This document shows, one piece after another, positions 58,280-64,000 of a stretch of DNA of 64,000 nt. The position numbers and the translations under genes are program-made. The notes under the pieces were generated by a model. It saw only the letters and a list, made by a program, of their open reading frames with translations. It was not told where the DNA came from and made no database searches. Within the stretch, counting starts at the first letter, position 1. Each line of letters starts with the position of its first letter. This stretch comes from Agriotes lineatus (Eukaryota; Arthropoda; Insecta; Coleoptera; Elateridae), in NCBI GenBank assembly GCA_940337035.1, contig CALNHX010003604.1, positions 62,001 through 126,000 of the forward strand. Direction: 5' to 3'.

Positions 58280-59060
58280 GATCGTTCTCCTTTATTTATA
58301 TGATGTTACATTCGAAAGATCAAATAGTTACTTGGCCACAGAACTACCTACTCACCTAAATACAGAAATATTAATGCTTGTTTTAGATTTTGGAAGTTTA
58401 ATATTGTGGACGATTTGGACAATACCACAAATGTCTTCATAATACGTTTTCACTATGCAAATATCGGAATTATCTGAACAGCTTGAAATCTGAACATGAC
58501 TCAAACAAGGGATCCCCTTTCAACACTACGGTTTTACCTAGTAATGGAAACAATCATGGGAACCATGGGAATCAATAACAAGATACAAGAAAATATTTGA
58601 AGAAATTGTGGAAAGGATGGTGGAAAAGACACATAAATGGGATTGCAAAGGATGGGCAGAAATTTCCAACTCGAGGCACAACAGTAGAAGAGTTGTTTGT
58701 TTAGGAACATTGAAAACAAATAGATGGGAGAAGGGAAAGAGAGCAATGTGAGATTAATTAAAACCATCTAATAAGATCTAAATCTTTATAGAGCAATTAA
58801 CACTCGGTATCTATAAAACAATGCAAAGACCAACAGCAAATATTACGAAACATAGGTCCTAAAGTTATAATAAAATTTATAGAGGTGAGAAAAGAAATTA
58901 ATAAGAAAAACAGTAGGAGAGAAGGAAACTGATGAGATATATTATGTTAGGGAGAACATTGAGAAAATTCAAGAAAAAATGAGATAGAGAGACTGTCTTA
59001 ATAAACCTGTAAGGAAAATATATAGCGACTTAGAATAGTAAAGCAAAAATACAAAGTTAT
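58280..59060. other. No gene recognised
   Basis: AT-rich DNA between the minisatellite and a hAT-like MITE; no supported frame. Confidence 0.45.
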
Positions 59061-59069
59061 GGAAGGGCA

Positions 59070-59964
59070 CAGAGCTGGGCAGTATTTAATTACTTTTCAA
59101 AATACGGTAATTGAAATTGGTAATTTCCAGTTTTGTTAAAAAATAATTGACAATTACTTTTTGCAAATAATTAATTACTGCATTCAATTACTTAAAAGTA
59201 TTTAAATTACCTTACAGGTACTTGAATTATTTGTGGTAATTGAAATTACGGCAATTGAATTACTTTCTGGTAATTCAATTACTAAATTACTGACCTCGAT
59301 TGGGTATTAAATCTCCAGAAGGCAAAAAATATTATAAGGCCTTATCAACCTACATGTTAAGCAGATCGCAATAGGACATTCCTGAAGCTATATAAGTATA
59401 ATTTATGATTTCCTATGACTAGTCAGATTTCAGCTAGTTTTGTAAACACGCAAAGAGATATTTTGTGCAAGGGCGCAGATTTGTAGATGGAATGTGCATG
59501 TGTTGTGCTTTGTGTATGTAGGCTGTGCTGGAGGTAGCACTGTAGCTTGCTAATAATTATTGTGTAAGAAGCAAAAAATATGTCTGCGATAAGTACAGGT
59601 TACAGAGTAAAGTATGGTGTTTTTTTTCATAACAATTGACAACAACTAGCTTCATTAGACGATGTTGGTTAATAATAATTATATATTAATTCCAATTTGC
59701 TCGTTTAAAGGGATGTACTGGCATATGGCTATCTAAATACTACTAAATAAAAATAAGCAAAACAATATCTAGTGAAAGTAAATGCACACGTAATTTATGA
59801 TATGCAATTACAATTACCAAGTAATTGAAAATTGAATTACCAAGTAATTGACAATTGAAATGCCATTTCATTTGAGTAGGTAATTGATATATCTGGTAAT
59901 TCAATTTTTCATTGGGCGGTAATTGGTAATCAATTACTTTCTGAAAGTAATTTTCCCAGCTTTC
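59070..59964. mobile_element. hAT-like MITE
   Basis: The left end CAGAGCTGGGCAGTATTTAATTACTTTT and the inverse right end (AAAGTAATTTTCCCAGCTTTC) are similar. Flanking octamers GAAGGGCA (59062-59069) and AAAAGGCA (59965-59972) match at six of eight positions. The inside repeats GGTAATTGAATTAC-like motifs in both orientations. No transposase. Confidence 0.62.
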
Positions 59965-60959
59965 AAAAGGCATAACAAAGTTCTAAACCTACAAGACCTG
60001 CTAAAATCTTCATATAGCTGTGTTTTACTGACATTTTTTTCTCTCAACAAAGTACCTATTTTGGGTTAGGTTGTCGGCTGTCAGGACAAGAAGAGAAAAC
60101 ATTTATAAAATTTTTATTAATATTAAATTATTTAATCATATTTTTTCACTGTGTTTATCTTAAAATTCTAAACTTTTACAATTACAAACTACGCTGAAAA
60201 TACCTCAAACAGTGGAAATTTGCAACTTACGTCATTCGTTGGTCCATTGTCTGCTAATCACGAAAAATATTCTTTCTACATTGGCATTTTCTGTTAAGTA
60301 TGCGGAAAAATGAAACTTTTTATAATTCAGAACGATAATCATCTGTATTTTTTTAAATATTTGTCTATTTGAGACAAGAAATCAAATATAGAAAATTTCC
60401 ATATTGAGATTTTTTCTAGAAATAAAACATTTAAATTGTAAAATAGCTCAAAATACCTTGCGTCATATACAACTACGTTTTTCAATTTCTTCCCATGCTG
60501 GAACCCTACCTAATTTAATCCAAGTAAAACTATTAAAATTTAATAGTTGATTAGTTTATAACTTCTAATGTTCATAAGATTCATTTAACTTAGATGAATT
60601 TTATTTTGATAGGAAAAAATTAAGGAATCCGCAAATGCTAAATAAACTTTGTTAAAATCATCTTTCAAAATTATTTTAAAATAAGAGAATAGTAGTCGAA
60701 AGGTAAGAAATGTGATTTTAAAGCAGGATAAACTTCTAGAGGCAGTAACAGGTTTTTCAAAGTTTTAATAACGCTTTACTTATACTGAATGCCCACAAAT
60801 TCGCAAATTTTCTTTAAAAATTTATTTCGTGATGATGTAAATAGGAAAAAGTTATAAAGTTTTTGAATTTTTTATTCTAATAATAATAACAATATTAATA
60901 GAACAACCTATGCGTATTAAATCTTCCCCAATTTTTATTTTTTAATGGATGAAAACATT

Positions 60960-61560
60960 GTTTTTCTTAGATATTTTCAATCCTCTAAAATTAGTACATA
61001 TTACAGTTGTATGCAGAAATAGCGACATATTTTGCTACAGTAGGTGTTCAAATGTTCACTTGTTGTCTCTGCTGTTTCGTTTGTCAAAGAAAATAAATTA
61101 TTTTTATCAAAAAACTGAATGAAGATTGGAAACATTTTAATTGTCTCATGATTATTTCCACCTGTTGAAACTGATAAAAACGATATTTGAGAAGAAGATT
61201 GAATTATATTTTCTACATAATATCGAATCATAACGTTATTCGCGATCTTGTTTTTGTTTTTCCAGATGAAATTTGCTTAGTTACTTTCGAATCATTAAAC
61301 AATTTTCCTGCAGTTTGGTTGTGCAAACGATATAGTTATAACTATAATGGTGTTTTAAAGAGTTGACAGGTAAAATTCCTTTGACAACTGATACTTTGTA
61401 GTCCATAGATGACATTTTTTGTAAAAAAAAAATCACATACGGAACTAGCAACTATACGAAGAGTTTTTTTATGCCCTTTTGACGAAATATGTTGTGGTAA
61501 ATCGTTTTTTTTTTTAACCGAAACTGTTGCATACAAACCGTTGCCTTTGATTTAGAATTT
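60960..61560 (-). pseudogene. Decayed hAT-type transposase fragment
   Basis: Minus strand, several frames: HISSKGHKK near 61480, then SLKHHYSYNYIVC near 61360 (compare the HTVKHHxSYxSxDC motif of ZBED/KIAA1586-like proteins), then after breaks TIKMFPIFIQFFDKNN near 61110 and AETTSEHLN. The order matches the N-terminal half of hAT-derived transposases. Similarity was judged from memory of the family pattern, so certainty is moderate. Confidence 0.5.
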
Positions 61561-62815
61561 GGTATTAGTTTAAAAATATAAACTTGATTTGTAGTTCTTC
61601 AGTAAACAAACACTTACGTTGCTTATTTTTGGCGCTCAAAATTAAAAAATCCAGGCACTAAACTCCAATTAACAACAATAACTTACTTGTATATTTTTAT
61701 GGCAAATTAATACATTATAGAGAACGCGATTTCATGTGCCTTCGTGCAGCTATGTTTATTTACATTTCCTATTGCAGTTTTATAATAAAAACTGCAAAAA
61801 ATCACGTAAAACTTGTATATGTGCACCGAGGTTTTTTAAAACGTAGCATTTAAAAAGTTAGCGAAATTAAAAGAGTCACTCTATACTCAGAATTTTTCTG
61901 TCTAAATTCAAAATTTGGAAAAAATCCAAATTTTTACAACACGCAAACTAAATAAAGAAAATTCTCATTTAGACAACTGCAAAAGAATATTTGCAGGATT
62001 TTTGTCAAAGTAATTCATTGGCAGAGGTAGATTAAAGTTTTTCGAAGCCATTTAAGTAAATATTAATTACCATTGAAACATATTTCTCTTAAAATAGCGC
62101 CCTCACATCAAAAACATAAGAATTATGCAAAAATATTACTTTCGCTAAATAATAGAAAAATGTAATAGACGACTAATTAACATTTTCTACTGTTTTTTCC
62201 AATTATAAATCTGTAAGCTTTTATCCAAAAAAAAAATCCAATTTTGAAATTAAGTCTTGGTAAGTATGTGAATTTTGAAAAATATTTCAAAAATTAAAAA
62301 CAAAATTTTTGCAGAAGTTATTTGGCCTTCATATTGTTTAATTAGCTAAAACTAACACATGCTAAAACATCTAATCGAAATCTTTCTTAATTTTCGCTAT
62401 TTTTCTAACTAAGTAAAAATCACTTGGTACGTCTGATAAAGGCAAAATGGGATTCAGAAAACACAAATTATTGATGTAAAGGTTCCATTCGATGGCGACT
62501 TTTTGGCGGTCAGTGTATATAAACAAAGAAGAAAACAAAAAAAAAACTTAAAAACGCATGTTTTCTTGAAAAGAGACCTGTTAGCAACGCAAACTTTGGT
62601 AAAGTTATGAAAACTACTTTTATTTTATCCTATTATGTTTCTATGATAATAACTCGTTAGCAACGAGTTGCGTTAAGATGCATTTAACAACACTAGTGTT
62701 GTTATGAAAAATAACATACCGATACTTTATTAGCGTTTAATCACATGTTGGCAGTACTGACGTGTATTGTTAGGGACAATCATATATATAATACACATAT
62801 ATTGCTAGTAGGGCC

Positions 62816-63050
62816 TGGAAACGTCAGAAAACATTACGGCGCCGACATAGTCTCACTTAGAGTATAACGCGTCTCGTGCGCAAGCGTGAGAATTCGAACT
62901 CCGCCTTTAGAAGCGAATGTTAAACTTGACCACTTCCTCATTGGCCGGACGACGCCGCCGCGCTTGCACACAGCTCACCATTATACATTGAAGAGTTGGT
63001 TGTCTGTCTCACTTCCTTGGCGAGTTTCCCACTCATAGCCGCTAGCAATA
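62816..63050. other. CpG-rich patch, function unknown
   Basis: A short stretch much richer in GC and CpG than its surroundings (ACGGCGCCGACATAG, AACGCGTCTCGTGCGCAAGCG, GGCCGGACGACGCCGCCGCG). It could be a promoter or first exon of a gene beyond the window, or part of an element: it lies between halves of the repeat shared with 10783-10880. No open frame of note. Confidence 0.4.
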
Positions 63051-63078
63051 TAGTAAGTATTAGATATATGGGGGCAAT

Positions 63079-63200
63079 GTTAGTCTATGTCAAATTCGAT
63101 GTTAGTAGGTTAGGTTTGGTTTGTTGACACAGACTGACGCAAAACTTAACCTGCAAATCTCAAATTTGACATAACCTGACAGTGCTACCAACAATACAGT
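63079..63200. repeat. Hairpin repeat related to 10783-10880
   Basis: GTTAGTCTATGTCAAATTCGA near 63082 pairs with CAAATTTGACATAACCTGAC near 63162 to form an imperfect stem of about 20 bases. The right half is nearly identical to 10783-10880 in inverse. GGCAGTACTGACGTGTATTGTTAG near 62756 is another part of the same repeat. Confidence 0.68.
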
Positions 63201-63239
63201 ATTTAGTGATACCACCACAGCCATAACAGATATACATAT

Positions 63240-64000
63240 ATCTCGCTGTTGTGTCATTACTAACAATATTCCTATTTTTTGATAAATATTAGTATTTTAG
63301 GGACAAAATAAACCGTGTTACGATATACGTAACGTTATCTGCTTTCTATATTACTCGCTTCTAACCTCGTTCGTTCATTAAAACTATTGTCTCGCAATGT
63401 AAAAAGCTTGATAACATTACTTGCATCGTAAATTACTATTTCACAATTTTGGCAGCACTAGGAAGTAGATGCCTACCAGCCAAATATAAAATTATGTAAT
63501 TAACAGTTTCCCCATTAACAACAAATACCTATCTTCCAAAAGCTAAATATTATAGGAAAATGTTTACTTGCAAATTATTCATGAGGCTAAGACCAAATAT
63601 GTATTTCTCTACTAGCACATATTTGGATTGAAGGTAAAATATGTGCTTTTGCAGATAATCTGTTGGAACTTAAACCTTATCTCACACTATAACAATATTT
63701 CAATTGTCAAAAATATTTGTTCATTTGTTTAACTTTACTGCTACACGATGCTATACTAAGGTCACTATATCAATAAGGTAGCGCCATTAGTGATTTTTAT
63801 ATCTATCCTTGTTCGCACAATTTTCTCCAACTGGGGATAAAAACACATAACCTAACAGATTCCTCACTTACAAGTGCCATTACACCAAAAAGAAAATCCC
63901 CAAAAACTAGTGTCTTCCCTATTGCACTTGAGAAATTTGTATTTGTTATCCTTATCTCACAATTTTCTCACATTCTCACGCGAGGAATGGAATGCGGTAC
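63240..64000. other. No gene recognised
   Basis: AT-rich; no convincing frame or repeat boundary to the end of the window. Confidence 0.45.

Noticed and set aside
56987..58442. Several open frames of 270-350 codons on both strands
   Set aside because: They are a by-product of a 30-bp repeat without stops; several frames of both strands are open, no start context or splice sites, and no known domain.
62640..62701. Short palindromes AACTCGTTAGCAACGAGTT and CAACACTAGTGTTG as regulatory sites
   Set aside because: Short palindromes are frequent by chance in AT-rich DNA, and nothing nearby gives them a role.

Overview
This window looks like an insect nuclear genome, most likely a beetle. The DNA is AT-rich and gene-poor, with exon/intron genes. 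It is packed with non-LTR retrotransposons (jockey-like, RTE-like and related), Tc1/mariner, pogo, hAT, P-like and Harbinger-like DNA transposons, and a trace of Gypsy. The beetle assignment is inference from the mix of repeats and from a digestive-type cathepsin B gene. No bacterial operon, CRISPR array or rRNA is present.

Layout. Positions 1-3480 hold a minus-strand LINE with an apparently intact endonuclease/reverse-transcriptase ORF. A BED-finger hAT element with a perfect 8-bp target duplication follows (3757-5419). Degenerate repeats and a LINE scrap lead to a 1.9-kb element with long inverted repeats (11117-13059), a pogo element (13084-13898), and a LINE that was itself hit by a mariner (13905-16228). 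Positions 17400-19190 and 40770-43325 are two copies of one C2H2 zinc-finger locus. The first copy is frameshifted. The second still codes for 17 fingers but ends at a premature stop.

Between the two zinc-finger copies lies a layered pile of transposons: a mariner (19194-20736), LINE into LINE (21110-23690), a plus-strand LINE inside a minus-strand jockey-like LINE (23760-27110), a LINE 3' end (29005-29935), a P-like THAP element inside a hAT element (30163-32956), and a full-length jockey-like LINE split by a Harbinger-like element (35472-40431). After the second zinc-finger copy come jockey and Gypsy scraps and another LINE 3' end. Most of 44780-54540 has no recognisable gene.

The clearest host gene is a four-exon cathepsin B-like cysteine protease on the minus strand (54984-56647). 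All catalytic and occluding-loop residues are present, but there is a one-base frameshift in the propeptide exon. A TATA box lies about 95 bases upstream of its ATG, and about 250 bases further upstream starts a 1.2-kb GC-rich 30-bp minisatellite. The rest (58200-64000) is AT-rich, with two hAT-derived repeats, a hairpin repeat and a CpG-rich patch. The genes do not form a pathway. What the window mainly records is successive transposon insertion, readable from nesting order and target-site duplications.
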